Assembly: GCF_025995175.1 (NCBI RefSeq)
Contig: NZ_BAPV01000010.1
Location: 151,619-215,618, forward strand
DNA from: Asaia krungthepensis NRIC 0535
GTDB taxonomy: Bacteria > Pseudomonadota > Alphaproteobacteria > Acetobacterales > Acetobacteraceae
Direction of reading: 5' to 3'
Length of the DNA stretch: 64,000 nt
In this document: positions 8,915-17,851 of the stretch, piece after piece
How the letters are laid out: each line of letters starts with the position of its first letter
How positions within the stretch are numbered: the first letter of the stretch is position 1
The notes under the pieces: model-generated
What the model saw: the letters and a program-made list of their open reading frames with translations, nothing else
Told to the model about the DNA's origin: nothing
Database searches by the model: none
Translations under genes and position numbers: made by a program

Positions 8915-9370
8915 ATGCACATGTATCTCCGCAGGGACAGGGCGATGATCGCCGTGATCATCATGGTCGATGTAGCCTTTCATGCCGGACGTTCCAGCCT
9001 GGTCAGCGGTGGAGATATTGCCGAACGTGCAGGTCTGGCCCGCAGGGGAATCGAACCCCTGCTCCAGGCCCTGTCGCGCTCCGGTCTGCTCGAAAGCGTG
9101 CGTGGCCCCAGAGGAGGGTACAGGCTGGGGCGCCCGCAACGCGACATCGGTCTGGATGAGATTGTTCGTGTGGTGGTATCGGAAGACAGCAATACGGAAG
9201 AAACGGCCCAGGGAGCCCTGTTCCGTAACGTGATCGAGCCGTGCTGGCAGATTCTCGATGAGACAGTGCGAAGCGAGATGGCAGGCCTGACGCTCGAGGA
9301 GATGGTCAGAAGGGCTGAGGCTGCCGGGTTGCGCCGTCCGGTCCATGAGCCGATTTCGTTTTCGATCTGA
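8915..9370 (+). CDS. Rrf2 family transcriptional regulator
   Basis: A 151-residue DNA-binding protein of the Rrf2/IscR/CymR type. The N-terminal winged helix is visible: MIAVIIMVDVAFHAGR, a recognition region SGGDIAERAGLARRGIEPLL, and the wing VRGPRGGYRLGRP that defines the family. The central three-cysteine iron-sulfur motif of IscR/NsrR is absent; the only cysteine is in EPCWQIL. That favours a CymR-like, cluster-free regulator, in keeping with its divergence from cysK. The start is ATG 8915, with GAGG four bases upstream. CymR-type function in cysteine control is an inference from context. Confidence 0.87.
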   Translation: MHMYLRRDRAMIAVIIMVDVAFHAGRSSLVSGGDIAERAGLARRGIEPLLQALSRSGLLESVRGPRGGYRLGRPQRDIGLDEIVRVVVSEDSNTEETAQGALFRNVIEPCWQILDETVRSEMAGLTLEEMVRRAEAAGLRRPVHEPISFSI

Positions 9371-9411
9371 GGAATAGGTGGCCTGAAGATCAGGCAATGT
9401 GAAGGTCACAT

Positions 9412-9431
9412 GGGGCCGCCGAAACGGCCCC
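9412..9431. terminator. Hairpin between convergent genes
   Basis: GGGGCCG (9412-9418) pairs with CGGCCCC (9425-9431) around a 6-base loop, 40 bases past the regulator's stop. No T-tract follows on either strand, so this is a stable hairpin of likely but unproven terminator function. A smaller CCTGA/TCAGG hairpin lies just upstream. Confidence 0.4.
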
Positions 9432-9508
9432 AATGGGCTCAGCCTCAGAGGCAGGCGTATCGTCGAGCAGGCGGCCGCCTGTGAGGCAGCCTGACCCCGC
9501 TCGCGGTT

Positions 9509-10045
9509 TTACTTCTTTGTCGTCTTGCGACGCGTCGTCGTGTGCTTGGTGACCGGCTTCTTGGCGGCTGGAGCCAGAACCGGTGCCGGAGGAGCTGCTA
9601 CGGTCACGCCCGTTGCATCGACAGTCGCATTGACGGTCAGCTTGGCACGCGGATCACTACCACCCGGGATCAGGATAGCGGTAAAGCTGTCCTTACCCGC
9701 ATAGGCGGTGCTCGGTGTGTAGGTGATATAGGTGTGGTCGTCGAAGTTATACATGAAGGCCTTGCCGTGCTCAGGGGCAGGCGACACACCGAAGGAGCGA
9801 TAATTGGTGTTGCCGGGCTTCTGGACCGACAGGGCGCAAAGCCCGTCATCACTGCGCACAGTCATGTCGACGCTCATGCTGCCATCGGCGGCAGTCTTGA
9901 CCGGCGTGGTCGTACAGACCGCCGAAACCTTCTGGTAACCGAAGGGGTTGGGGGGCACGACGCGCTGGACGACGGGCTTTTGCGCACAGGCCGCCAAGGT
10001 CAGGGCCGAAACGAGAGTAATTGCAGAACCACGCAGTCGCACCAT
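9509..10045 (-). CDS. Putative lipoprotein, unknown function
   Basis: A protein of about 178 residues whose N-terminus (MVRLRGSAITLVSALTLAAC) is a lipoprotein signal with the lipobox LAAC, so it should be lipidated and anchored in the envelope. The mature part has two further cysteines (SAVCTTT and DGLCALS) and a beta-rich middle (YNFDDHTYITYTPSTAYAGK). It ends in a Lys/Thr/Arg-rich tail (TKHTTTRRKTTKK) of a kind seen in wall-associated proteins of this group. I do not recognise a family. A GTG at 10054 is an alternative start; neither start has a well-spaced ribosome-binding site. Confidence 0.7.
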   Translation of the reverse strand: MVRLRGSAITLVSALTLAACAQKPVVQRVVPPNPFGYQKVSAVCTTTPVKTAADGSMSVDMTVRSDDGLCALSVQKPGNTNYRSFGVSPAPEHGKAFMYNFDDHTYITYTPSTAYAGKDSFTAILIPGGSDPRAKLTVNATVDATGVTVAAPPAPVLAPAAKKPVTKHTTTRRKTTKK

Positions 10046-10397
10046 GAACTCCACTGCTCACATGTCATCGAAAGTCGATTCTGCCTTTTTTGCACCAGCA
10101 GGCCCGACACAAGATGTCCCAAGGCATGATCAACGCGCCTTCACGACAAATTCGTCAATGGCCCTAGCGCAAGCCGCGCCCCACAGGAAGGGGGGAGGCA
10201 CGGCAGAAACAAAAGAAAAGAGAGCGCATGTTTTTTTTTGCAAATTCGGCATGAACCCTTGCGCAAGGGCATTTTCTCGCCGCATTTGCTGCGACATAGT
10301 TCCGCTGCAATCATCTATTCCGACCCATGCCTTTCCGGCTCGGTCTCTCTGTTCTTTTTACCGCCCCGTGATCCTTCGTCCCTTGTGGAGTCCCCTG
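10046..10397. promoter_or_regulatory. Divergent intergenic region with palindrome and T9 run
   Basis: This 352-base stretch separates the lipoprotein gene (minus) from an exported-protein gene (plus) and must hold both promoters. It contains a run of nine T at 10231-10239 and a perfect 14-base palindrome CCCTTGCGCAAGGG at 10256-10269, followed by CATTTTC. No convincing -35/-10 pair and no gene could be called in it. Confidence 0.4.
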
Positions 10398-10955
10398 ATG
10401 TCGCTTTCCGTCCGGCAACGCCTCCTGCGCCCCTTCGCGCGCTTCACCGCCTGCGGCCTTATCGCCAGCACGTTTCTGGCCTCAGGGGCAGCCTATGCTG
10501 CAGGCTGCGGCGAATCACCGGCGCATGAGGCATTCAACGTTCAGGGTCTCAAGAGCGAACTGATGGTGACGGCGCTCTCCTGCAGCGCGCAGGAGCGTTA
10601 CAACGCTTTCGTGACCAAGTTCCGCCCCAAACTGGCCGCCGAAGAAGAACGCCTGAACACCTATTTCAAATCCGCCTATGGCCGAAACGCCACCAAGGCG
10701 CATGACGACTACATCACCCAGCTGGCCAATGTGCAGTCTGAGGGCGGCCTGAAGGCTGGAACGATCTTCTGCCAGCAGCGCGTCGCCATGTTCGACGAAG
10801 TCGATGCCCTGAATGACGGAGCCGATCTGGCCCATTACGCGGATGCGAAAGACGTGGTTCAGCCCGCCTCGTTCGAAACATGCTCGGCACCCGAAGCCGT
10901 GACCCATGGCCGGGCAACGACCACGCGTCGTCCCCATCACAAGACGCGCGCCTAA
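10398..10955 (+). CDS. Small exported protein, unknown function
   Basis: A 185-residue protein starting at ATG 10398, with GTGGAG about 8 bases upstream; the frame is open further upstream but that part is not protein-like. A Sec signal peptide (SLIASTFLASGAAYA-type hydrophobic core, cleavage after AYA) is followed by a mostly helical domain with cysteines in AAGCGES, ALSCSAQ, IFCQQR and FETCSAP, possibly two disulfides. The C-terminus is basic (TTTRRPHHKTRA), resembling the tail of the lipoprotein on the other side of the intergenic region. No family was recognised. It is probably periplasmic or wall-bound. Confidence 0.75.
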   Translation: MSLSVRQRLLRPFARFTACGLIASTFLASGAAYAAGCGESPAHEAFNVQGLKSELMVTALSCSAQERYNAFVTKFRPKLAAEEERLNTYFKSAYGRNATKAHDDYITQLANVQSEGGLKAGTIFCQQRVAMFDEVDALNDGADLAHYADAKDVVQPASFETCSAPEAVTHGRATTTRRPHHKTRA

Positions 10956-11019
10956 AAACTCACCACTACCCTGCACGGGGCGCTTGACGGCGCCCCGGCG
11001 AGGCCGTCAAGAACGCAAT

Positions 11020-13038
11020 ATGAACGACGACCTCTTCCAGAGCGATGAAAAGCCCGCCCGTCGGCCCCGCAAGACGGCTCAGGCTCCCGTACCGGAAAAT
11101 TACGGTGCTGATCAGATCGAGGTCCTCGAGGGGCTCGAACCCGTAAGGCGTCGCCCGGGCATGTATATCGGCGGTACCGACGACACCGCCTATCATCATC
11201 TCGCCTCCGAAATCCTTGATAATGCGATGGATGAGGCCGTGGCGGGCCATGCCAGCGTCATCGATCTGGCGCTCGAGGAGTCGCGTCTGCTGATGGTGCG
11301 CGACAACGGGCGCGGTATCCCGGTAGATGCACACCCCAAATTCAAGGATCGCTCCGCGCTCGAGGTGATTTTCACCACGCTCCATGCAGGCGGAAAGTTC
11401 TCGGGCAAAGCCTATGACACTTCAGGCGGCCTTCATGGCGTCGGCTCTTCCGTGGTCAATGCCCTGTCGGATCGCCTCGAAGTTGAAGTGGCACGCGAAA
11501 AGCTTCTCTGGCGTCAGGATTACGCCCGGGGAAAGCCTATCACACCGCTGCAGCAGGTAGGGAACGCGCCTAATCGCCGTGGCACGACCATCCGTTTTTC
11601 GCCCGATCCGGAAATCTTCGGTCCGCTCAGCTTCTCGCCGCAGCGATTGTATCGTCTATGCTGTTCCAAGGCGGCTCTATTCCGTGGCGTTACCATTCGC
11701 TGGAGCGTCAACCCGGCCCTGATCAAGGCAGGCGATGAAACCCCGGTCGAGGCAACCATCCATTTCCCGAACGGGCTGGCGGACAGCCTGAATGCCGAAC
11801 TCGGCGCATCTCCTGCGCTCCTGGCTCCTGTCTGGGCGGGCGAGGCAGAATTGCCCCAGGCCGCCGATGGACGCACCGGTGGCAAGCTCGAATGGGCTGT
11901 GGCCTTCATGGAGCAGGGAGCGTCGAGCATGACCTCCTATTGCAACACCATTCCGACCCCGCAGGGCGGCACGCATGAAGCTGGCTTCAGGGCCGCGCTG
12001 GTCAAGGGGCTGCGTGCCTGGGGCGAGAGCCGCAACATGAAGCGCGCGGCCGCCGTGACGGCCGAAGACGCTCTGGGCGCCCTGGCGGTCAAGCTCTCGG
12101 TGTTCATTCGCGATCCCCATTTCCAGGGTCAGACCAAGGAGAAGCTGACCACGCAGGAGGCCAGCCGTCTGGTTGAAGGCGCGCTGCGCGACCGTCTGGA
12201 CCACTGGCTGGGGGGTAATCCGGCTCAGGCCGATAATTTGCTGGCGTTCATCATAGAGCGGGCAGAGGAGCGGCTGCGCAGGCGTGAGAGCAAGGATACG
12301 CCACGCAAGAGCGCCACGAGGCGCCTGCGTCTGCCCGGCAAGCTCACCGATTGCACGCGCGAAAACGCGGCCGATACCGAGATCTTTCTCGTTGAGGGCG
12401 ACTCGGCAGGCGGGTCCGCGCGCCAGGCGCGCGATCGCGAGACCCAGGCCGTGCTGCCGTTGCGTGGCAAGATTCTCAACGTGGCCTCGGCCACGGCAGA
12501 CAAGCTCAAGGCCAATCAGGAACTCCGCGATCTGGTCGAGGCACTGGGCTGCGGGTCGGGCTCGACCTTCGATGTCGCCCGTCTGCGCTACGGGCGCGTC
12601 ATCATCATGACAGATGCTGACGTGGACGGCGCCCATATCGCCTCGCTGCTCATGACGTTCTTCTACCGGGAAATGCCCGATCTGGTGCGCAAGGGGCATC
12701 TCTACCTGGCCCAGCCCCCGCTCTATCGTCTGACCCATGGCGCGAAGACCATTTATGCGATGGATGACGAGGATCGCGTGCGGCGTCTCAAACGCGACTT
12801 CAAGCAGGGCGCAAAGGTCGAGATCTCGCGATTCAAGGGTCTGGGCGAAATGCCGGTCAAGGACCTCAAGCAGACCACCATGGACCCAGCGAAGCGCACC
12901 TTGCTGCGCGTGGTCACGCTCCCCGAGGACCGGGCCGTGACCAGTGACCGCGTGGAGAGCCTGATGGGCCGCAAGCCGGAGTTGCGCTTTCGCTTCATCC
13001 AGGATCATGCCCGCTCGGCCGAACTGCTCGACGTCTGA
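11020..13038 (+). CDS. parE: DNA topoisomerase IV subunit B
   Basis: ParE is the ATPase subunit of topoisomerase IV, which decatenates daughter chromosomes with ParC. The protein has 672 residues from ATG 11020 (MNDDLFQSDEKPARRPRK). It has the GHKL ATPase fold (EILDNAMDEA, VRDNGRGIPVD, GGLHGVGSSVVNALS), the transducer domain and the TOPRIM domain (LVEGDSAGGSARQARD, PLRGKILNV, IIMTDADVDGAHI). The length and the lack of the ~170-residue insertion of enterobacterial GyrB fit ParE rather than GyrB. Its stop shares one base with the start of the downstream exporter gene. It is the target class of aminocoumarins. Confidence 0.93.
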   Translation: MNDDLFQSDEKPARRPRKTAQAPVPENYGADQIEVLEGLEPVRRRPGMYIGGTDDTAYHHLASEILDNAMDEAVAGHASVIDLALEESRLLMVRDNGRGIPVDAHPKFKDRSALEVIFTTLHAGGKFSGKAYDTSGGLHGVGSSVVNALSDRLEVEVAREKLLWRQDYARGKPITPLQQVGNAPNRRGTTIRFSPDPEIFGPLSFSPQRLYRLCCSKAALFRGVTIRWSVNPALIKAGDETPVEATIHFPNGLADSLNAELGASPALLAPVWAGEAELPQAADGRTGGKLEWAVAFMEQGASSMTSYCNTIPTPQGGTHEAGFRAALVKGLRAWGESRNMKRAAAVTAEDALGALAVKLSVFIRDPHFQGQTKEKLTTQEASRLVEGALRDRLDHWLGGNPAQADNLLAFIIERAEERLRRRESKDTPRKSATRRLRLPGKLTDCTRENAADTEIFLVEGDSAGGSARQARDRETQAVLPLRGKILNVASATADKLKANQELRDLVEALGCGSGSTFDVARLRYGRVIIMTDADVDGAHIASLLMTFFYREMPDLVRKGHLYLAQPPLYRLTHGAKTIYAMDDEDRVRRLKRDFKQGAKVEISRFKGLGEMPVKDLKQTTMDPAKRTLLRVVTLPEDRAVTSDRVESLMGRKPELRFRFIQDHARSAELLDV

Positions 13039-13943
13039 TGGCTTCTCTCGAGCACCCTCATGCAACGCCGCTGGACAAGCTGGGAGGGCTGGCCCTTCTG
13101 ATCGGTGGCATCTCGTCCTTCCAGGTCGGAGCGGCTCTGGCCAAGAGCCTTTTTCCGCTCTTCGGAGCAGAGGGCATGGTGGGGCTGCGCGTCTGTCTCG
13201 CCGCCGTCATCCTGCTTGCTGTGATGCGTCCGGGTCCTTCAGTGCTAAAACCGGGCATGTGGAAGCTGCTCCTGCCTTATGGCGCCTCCATGGCCGTCAT
13301 GAATTTCGCCTTCTATATCGCGCTCGTTCGCCTGCCCCTCGGGCTGGTGGTCGCTTTCGAATTCATGGGACCGCTCTCGCTCGCCTTGATCGGGTCACGC
13401 CGGCTGCTCGATCTCGTCTGGGCGGGTATGGTGGTATCCGGTCTGTATCTGCTGCTGCGTCCCGACCATATCGAGGGGCATCTCGACCTGATCGGCGTCA
13501 TCGCGGCGCTGATCAGTGCTGTGGGATGGGTGATCTATATCCTGACCGGCACCCGTATCGGGCGGGTCATGCCTGCTGCCCAGGCCACGACGCTGGGCAT
13601 GACAACGGCCGGTATCCTGCTTCTCCCGTGGCTGATACCCGCCCTTGCGCCGGCCGTAACCCATCCCCATCAGGGAATACAGGCTGTGGGCGTCGCCATT
13701 CTGTCTTCGGCGGTGCCCTATATTCTGGACATGATGGCCATGAGGCGGCTCGGGCCGCGTGATCTGGGTATCCTGCTCAGCCTCGAGCCTGTTCTCGGGT
13801 CGATCTCGGGACTGCTCTTGCTGGGAGAAACACTTTCGGTCGCACGCTGGATGGGAGTGCTCTGCATTGCCGGAGCCTCTGCCGGGAACGTGCTCACCTC
13901 GCGCAAGCCGCCCCCGGACGGCGAGACCGTTCCCCCGACCTAG
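13038..13943 (+). CDS. EamA/RhtA-like transporter
   Basis: A 301-residue inner-membrane protein with about ten hydrophobic segments and the two-repeat architecture of the EamA (drug/metabolite transporter) superfamily. Sequences such as FYIALVRLPLGLVVAFEFMGP and LLSLEPVLGSISGLLLLGE are typical of RhtA, the threonine/homoserine exporter. The ATG overlaps the parE stop by one base (TGATG), so translation is coupled to parE although the functions are unrelated. The transported compound cannot be deduced from sequence. Amino-acid export is the family-based guess. Confidence 0.85.
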   Translation: MASLEHPHATPLDKLGGLALLIGGISSFQVGAALAKSLFPLFGAEGMVGLRVCLAAVILLAVMRPGPSVLKPGMWKLLLPYGASMAVMNFAFYIALVRLPLGLVVAFEFMGPLSLALIGSRRLLDLVWAGMVVSGLYLLLRPDHIEGHLDLIGVIAALISAVGWVIYILTGTRIGRVMPAAQATTLGMTTAGILLLPWLIPALAPAVTHPHQGIQAVGVAILSSAVPYILDMMAMRRLGPRDLGILLSLEPVLGSISGLLLLGETLSVARWMGVLCIAGASAGNVLTSRKPPPDGETVPPT

Positions 13944-14050
13944 ACCCTGTATGGCGTCGTGTTAACGCGCTTGTCATGCAACATGCCGTGCCGGGGTCCG
14001 TTCTCTTCCCAAACCGTCTCATCAAGAGACGCCTCAAGAGGAGAACATCC

Positions 14051-14752
14051 ATGCGCCGCCTGATGATTGCCGGATCTGCCCTTCTGACACTTGCCGGGGC
14101 ACCGGCCTTTGCCGCCCCTTCGGCGGGCGCCTCCATGGCGGCTGATCAGGCTCATGCAGATCGCGATTTCGCCCGTCTCTCCAAGGATGGACAGAAGGCT
14201 CTGGCCAACATCATTCTCGCCCAGCAGGCTCTCGCCTCGAACCAGAATGGTCAGGCCCAGAGCCTGATCAATGACGCAGGAGCCCGCCTCGAGAAGGCTG
14301 CCAAGGACAATCGCGCCTTCATCAAGGCCGAGGATGCCATGCAGCCCGTTCCGAGCCACGGTGCACCCAAGCGTCTGGCGGTAAGCGGGGTACCGCTGCA
14401 CTGGCTGCCGGTTGGCGGTGAATATGCTGTGACCGATACGCTAGCTCCGGCGCAGCAAACGGCTCTGGCCAATGCCAATCAACATATGAAGACGGGTGAA
14501 ACCAAGCTGGTCAACCAGGACCTGCAGGTTGTGGGCACCAAGGTCCAGTATGTGGTGGCCCTCGCCCCACTGGAGATGATTTCCGGTGACGTTCATCGCG
14601 CCTCGGTCTTCATGGATGGCGGTGATACGAAATCCGCAAGCGACGCCCTGCAGAACGCGGTCGATTCGATTCTCTTCGTCTCTGGCGATGTCGTTGCCGT
14701 AACCCACCCAACGACCGCCAAGCGTCACAAGATGGCGAACAGCCCTTCCTGA
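14051..14752 (+). CDS. YfdX family protein
   Basis: A 233-residue exported protein of the YfdX family, recognised from the paired helical repeats (DGQKALANIILAQQALASNQ, ALANANQHMKTGETKLV and the C-terminal DVHRASVFMDGGDTKSAS). In enterobacteria YfdX is acid-inducible and periplasmic, with chaperone-like properties reported; that role here is inferred. The start is ATG 14051 behind AAGAGGAGAA, giving a clean signal peptide MRRLMIAGSALLTLAGAPAFA. It stands alone, convergent with mutL on its right. An acid-stress role would suit an acid-producing host. Confidence 0.83.
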   Translation: MRRLMIAGSALLTLAGAPAFAAPSAGASMAADQAHADRDFARLSKDGQKALANIILAQQALASNQNGQAQSLINDAGARLEKAAKDNRAFIKAEDAMQPVPSHGAPKRLAVSGVPLHWLPVGGEYAVTDTLAPAQQTALANANQHMKTGETKLVNQDLQVVGTKVQYVVALAPLEMISGDVHRASVFMDGGDTKSASDALQNAVDSILFVSGDVVAVTHPTTAKRHKMANSPS

Positions 14753-14821
14753 ACGGTTGACCCTACCCGGTTCGGCGCGCTCCCTGCCGGGTAAGATCTT
14801 CAGGGCAGTCTCTGCGCAGCG

Positions 14822-16666
14822 TTAGCGAATGCGCCCGAAGAGTTTCTCGAGCTCATCCCGCCCAAGACGCAGCCAGGTCGGCCGCCCATGCGAGCAGGTG
14901 TTGGCTCTTGGCGTCTGCTCCATCTGCCGCAACAGAGCGGACATCTCATCCTGCTGCAGGCGACGTCCGGCGCGGATGCTGCCATGGCAGGCCATACGGG
15001 CGATAACGGCATCGATCCGCCGCTCCAGCGCCGCACTGTCACCCGGCACGAGATCCGGATCGGCCGTCAGCTCCTCCGAAAGATCGCGCAGGAGCGAAAC
15101 ACCGTCCCCCCCTTGGAGGAGGACGGGCATGGTACGCAGAAGAACGCTCCCCCCACCGAAAGACTCGATTTCGAGCCCGAGCGCCTCCAATGCGGTCTTC
15201 CATTCAAGCAAACGACCTGCCTGACCGGGAGGCAGGTCGATCACTTCCGGTAGAAGCAGGCGCTGTGCCTTGAGAGAGCCGCTCGTATATTGCGCGAGCA
15301 GTTTCTCATGCGTCAGCCGCTCATGAGCGGCATGCTGATCGACCAGAATCAGATCGCCATCCTGCCCGACGGCCAGAATATACGTATCGAATACCTGCGC
15401 CACGGGTGCCCCTAGCGGGAAAGAAGTGCGCTGGATCGGATCAGGCTCCATCGAGGGGCGCGTTGCCGGCTCGAAGCTTCCAAGCCCCTCTGCAAATCCC
15501 TGTATGTCGCTCTTGGGGCTAAGTGCGGCAGGAGCACCCAAACCCGCCATAGCCGAGTGCGCGGCGATAAATCCGGATGTGAGACTCACGGGGTCCGGGG
15601 GCGGATAATGGATGGCCTGTCTGGCGGGTGCAGCAAAACGCATCCTGACCCCGGCTTCGCCCGCGCCATGCCCCAGAGCACGCTGCATAGCGCCGATCAT
15701 CAGCCCTCTGACATCGGCTTCCTCGGCAAAGCGCAGTTCGGTCTTGGACGGGTGGACATTCACATCCACCCTGTCATGGGGAAGGCGCAGATGCAGGGCA
15801 AGCACAGGGTGACGCCCCGGTTCGATGACCGGACGATAGGCCACACGTATGGCCGTGCGCATGAGCGGATCGGCCACAGGGCGGTTATTGACAACCAGGA
15901 ACTGCGACGCCGCCGTTGAGCGCGTGGCTGCGGGTCCGCAGATGAAACCGCTCAGGTGAAGCCCGTTGCGCGTCTCATCGAGCGCGATCAGGGACTCACT
16001 TTCGCCAAGCACGGCCTGGACACGCTCGATGACGCTCTGAACCGGGAAATCGAAAACAGGGCGTTCGTCCAGCGTGAAACGCATGGCGCAATGCGGGGCA
16101 GAGAGCGCGAGACGGCGCATCACGCCCTCGGCATGGCTCCCTTCGACACGCGCGCTCTTGAGAAATTTGCGCCGGGCGGGTGTCGCGAAGAAAAGATCCT
16201 CGACCACGACCCGTGTTCCGGGCGCCCCGGCGGCCGGACTAGGGGGTGTCAGGGCACCGCCCTCGAGACGCAGCGTCCAGGCTGTATCGGCATCATGCTG
16301 CCGCGATGTGAGCGTGAGACGCGCCGTGGCGCCGATGGAGGGCAGAGCCTCCCCCCGAAAACCCAGCGTGACGATATGGGTCAGTGTTTCATCGCTGAGT
16401 TTGGAGGTGCAATGGCGTTCGACGGCCATCACGAGATCATCGGGCGACATGCCGCAGCCGTTGTCGCTCACCTCGATCCTGTCGCAGCCCCCGTTGAGCA
16501 ACGCTACCTCGATGCGCGTCGCCCCGGCATCGAGCGCATTTTCAACAATTTCCTTGAGGGCGGCGGCGGGCCGTTCGACGACTTCACCGGCCGCGATCAG
16601 ATCGATGACGTGATTGGAAAGACGGCGAAGTCGGGGCTGGAGCAACGGGCGTTCAGAGGGGGGCAT
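14822..16666 (-). CDS. mutL: DNA mismatch repair protein MutL
   Basis: MutL couples mismatch recognition by MutS to strand incision. In the 614-residue protein the N-terminal GHKL ATPase is complete (EIVENALDAGATRIEV, VSDNGCGMSPDDL, TLGFRGEALPSI). A variable linker covers about residues 335-410. The C-terminal dimerisation/endonuclease domain carries DQHAAHERLTHE from Asp443, which fits the DQHA(X)2E(X)4E metal-binding motif of nicking MutL proteins, and CSHGRPTWLRL near the end. It should therefore be a nicking endonuclease, unlike E. coli MutL (inference from motif). It is followed at 24 bases by the DUF3035 gene on the same strand. Confidence 0.95.
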   Translation of the reverse strand: MPPSERPLLQPRLRRLSNHVIDLIAAGEVVERPAAALKEIVENALDAGATRIEVALLNGGCDRIEVSDNGCGMSPDDLVMAVERHCTSKLSDETLTHIVTLGFRGEALPSIGATARLTLTSRQHDADTAWTLRLEGGALTPPSPAAGAPGTRVVVEDLFFATPARRKFLKSARVEGSHAEGVMRRLALSAPHCAMRFTLDERPVFDFPVQSVIERVQAVLGESESLIALDETRNGLHLSGFICGPAATRSTAASQFLVVNNRPVADPLMRTAIRVAYRPVIEPGRHPVLALHLRLPHDRVDVNVHPSKTELRFAEEADVRGLMIGAMQRALGHGAGEAGVRMRFAAPARQAIHYPPPDPVSLTSGFIAAHSAMAGLGAPAALSPKSDIQGFAEGLGSFEPATRPSMEPDPIQRTSFPLGAPVAQVFDTYILAVGQDGDLILVDQHAAHERLTHEKLLAQYTSGSLKAQRLLLPEVIDLPPGQAGRLLEWKTALEALGLEIESFGGGSVLLRTMPVLLQGGDGVSLLRDLSEELTADPDLVPGDSAALERRIDAVIARMACHGSIRAGRRLQQDEMSALLRQMEQTPRANTCSHGRPTWLRLGRDELEKLFGRIR

Positions 16667-16689
16667 GTTCAGGCATCAGATGACGCCCT

Positions 16690-17226
16690 TCAGAAAACGC
16701 CGAGAAAGGAGCTTTTGGACTTCTTGGTCGGGGTGGCACCGGTCGAGGGGCTCTGTCCGAGGGCTGAGGCGCGCTGTATCCGACGGTTTTCGGCCTCGCT
16801 ATCGACAACGCTCCCTGCATTGCCGCCACGCCAGAACATCAGCTCATCGGTCAGGCCTGCACCTGCGGCACCGAGCTCGGCGTTATTGGGGGCCTTCGAA
16901 GCCTGATCGACAGCCCCGATCAGAGCCTGCTGCCCGGCGCTGGCGCTCCCCGAGGTGGAGTGCAGAGCCGCGTTGGGCGAGAGCGTCTCGAGCGCCTGGG
17001 TGCGGGGATTTTCATCCGCCGTGTGATCACCCTGACCCGGCAGGCTCAGTTGCTCGGAAGGCGGCATCGAGAGTGGCGCGCGCGTCGTCACCGTATATTC
17101 ATCCGGCATCGAGCGTTCGAGGCCAAAAGCCCGCGAAACGTCAGAGCCGGAGCAAGCCGGGAGGAGCGCTGTCAGGCCGAGAACCGGCAGGACGCGGAGG
17201 ACGGACGGGAGGGAGAGCTGAGCCAT
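16690..17226 (-). CDS. DUF3035 family lipoprotein
   Basis: A 178-residue envelope protein beginning at ATG 17226 (MAQLSLPSVLRVLPVLGLTA, then the lipobox LLPAC). The segment SRAFGLERSMPDEYTVTTRAPLSMPP directly after the lipid-anchored cysteine is the hallmark of DUF3035, an alphaproteobacterial family of unknown function often found beside lspA. The rest is low-complexity Ala/Gly/Ser followed by LTDELMFWRGG and a basic C-terminus. It lies 43 bases downstream of lspA on the same strand, and lspA encodes the peptidase that would process its signal. Function is unknown. Confidence 0.85.
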   Translation of the reverse strand: MAQLSLPSVLRVLPVLGLTALLPACSGSDVSRAFGLERSMPDEYTVTTRAPLSMPPSEQLSLPGQGDHTADENPRTQALETLSPNAALHSTSGSASAGQQALIGAVDQASKAPNNAELGAAGAGLTDELMFWRGGNAGSVVDSEAENRRIQRASALGQSPSTGATPTKKSKSSFLGVF

Positions 17227-17269
17227 ATCGGACCCGATCCTAATGGAGCGTTTCGGCATCGACAAGAGA

Positions 17270-17851
17270 TCAATGCTCATGCGGTGCAGGGCCGTGGCCC
17301 GGGACGGTAGTGGCACCAGTTTCAGCGCGTGTACGGGAGGCAGCATCACGACGATCCGACCAGATCGAGTCGATCACCCAAGCGATGACGCCGCAGACGA
17401 TTGCTGAATCTGCGACGTTGAAGACATACCAGCTCCAGCCGAAGGCATGTGCGTGGATGAAGTCGACCACCGCCCCGAAACGGATGCGATCGATGACATT
17501 GCCAACGGCGCCGCCCGCGATGGCGGCTGAGGCAATCGCCACGACCATGCGCGGCGTGCGCAGGGTCTGCCACAGCAGGGCAAGTACCGCGATCAAGGCG
17601 ACAGTGCAAAACAGAAGAGGGCCCTTTGACCCCACGCCCCCGAGCATGCCGAAGGTCACGGCATGGTTCCAGACCATCGTGAAATTCAGCCCAGGCATGA
17701 TGGCCACGCTGCCCCGGTCAGGCAGGTGATACACAGCGAGAATCCACCATTTGCTGATCTGATCGGCCAGGAGCACGATCAGAAAGGCGGCCAGCCCAGC
17801 GACGAGCGTCGCCGGTCGACCGAAGCTGACGGTGAGCTTGGCGCCCTTCAC
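17270..17851 (-). CDS. lspA: Lipoprotein signal peptidase (signal peptidase II)
   Basis: LspA is the inner-membrane aspartyl protease that cleaves prolipoprotein signal peptides. Four membrane segments are visible. The catalytic aspartates lie in GNVIDRIRFGAVVDFI and FNVADSAIV, the two family signatures, and the first segment has LLADQISKWW. I chose the GTG at 17851, which overlaps the ileS stop by 4 bases and gives 193 residues; an ATG at 17881 inside ileS would add ten residues. The ileS-lspA order and coupling are the classic arrangement. The C-terminal ~25 residues beyond the last helix are polar and His-rich. Confidence 0.92.
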   Translation of the reverse strand: MKGAKLTVSFGRPATLVAGLAAFLIVLLADQISKWWILAVYHLPDRGSVAIMPGLNFTMVWNHAVTFGMLGGVGSKGPLLFCTVALIAVLALLWQTLRTPRMVVAIASAAIAGGAVGNVIDRIRFGAVVDFIHAHAFGWSWYVFNVADSAIVCGVIAWVIDSIWSDRRDAASRTRAETGATTVPGHGPAPHEH

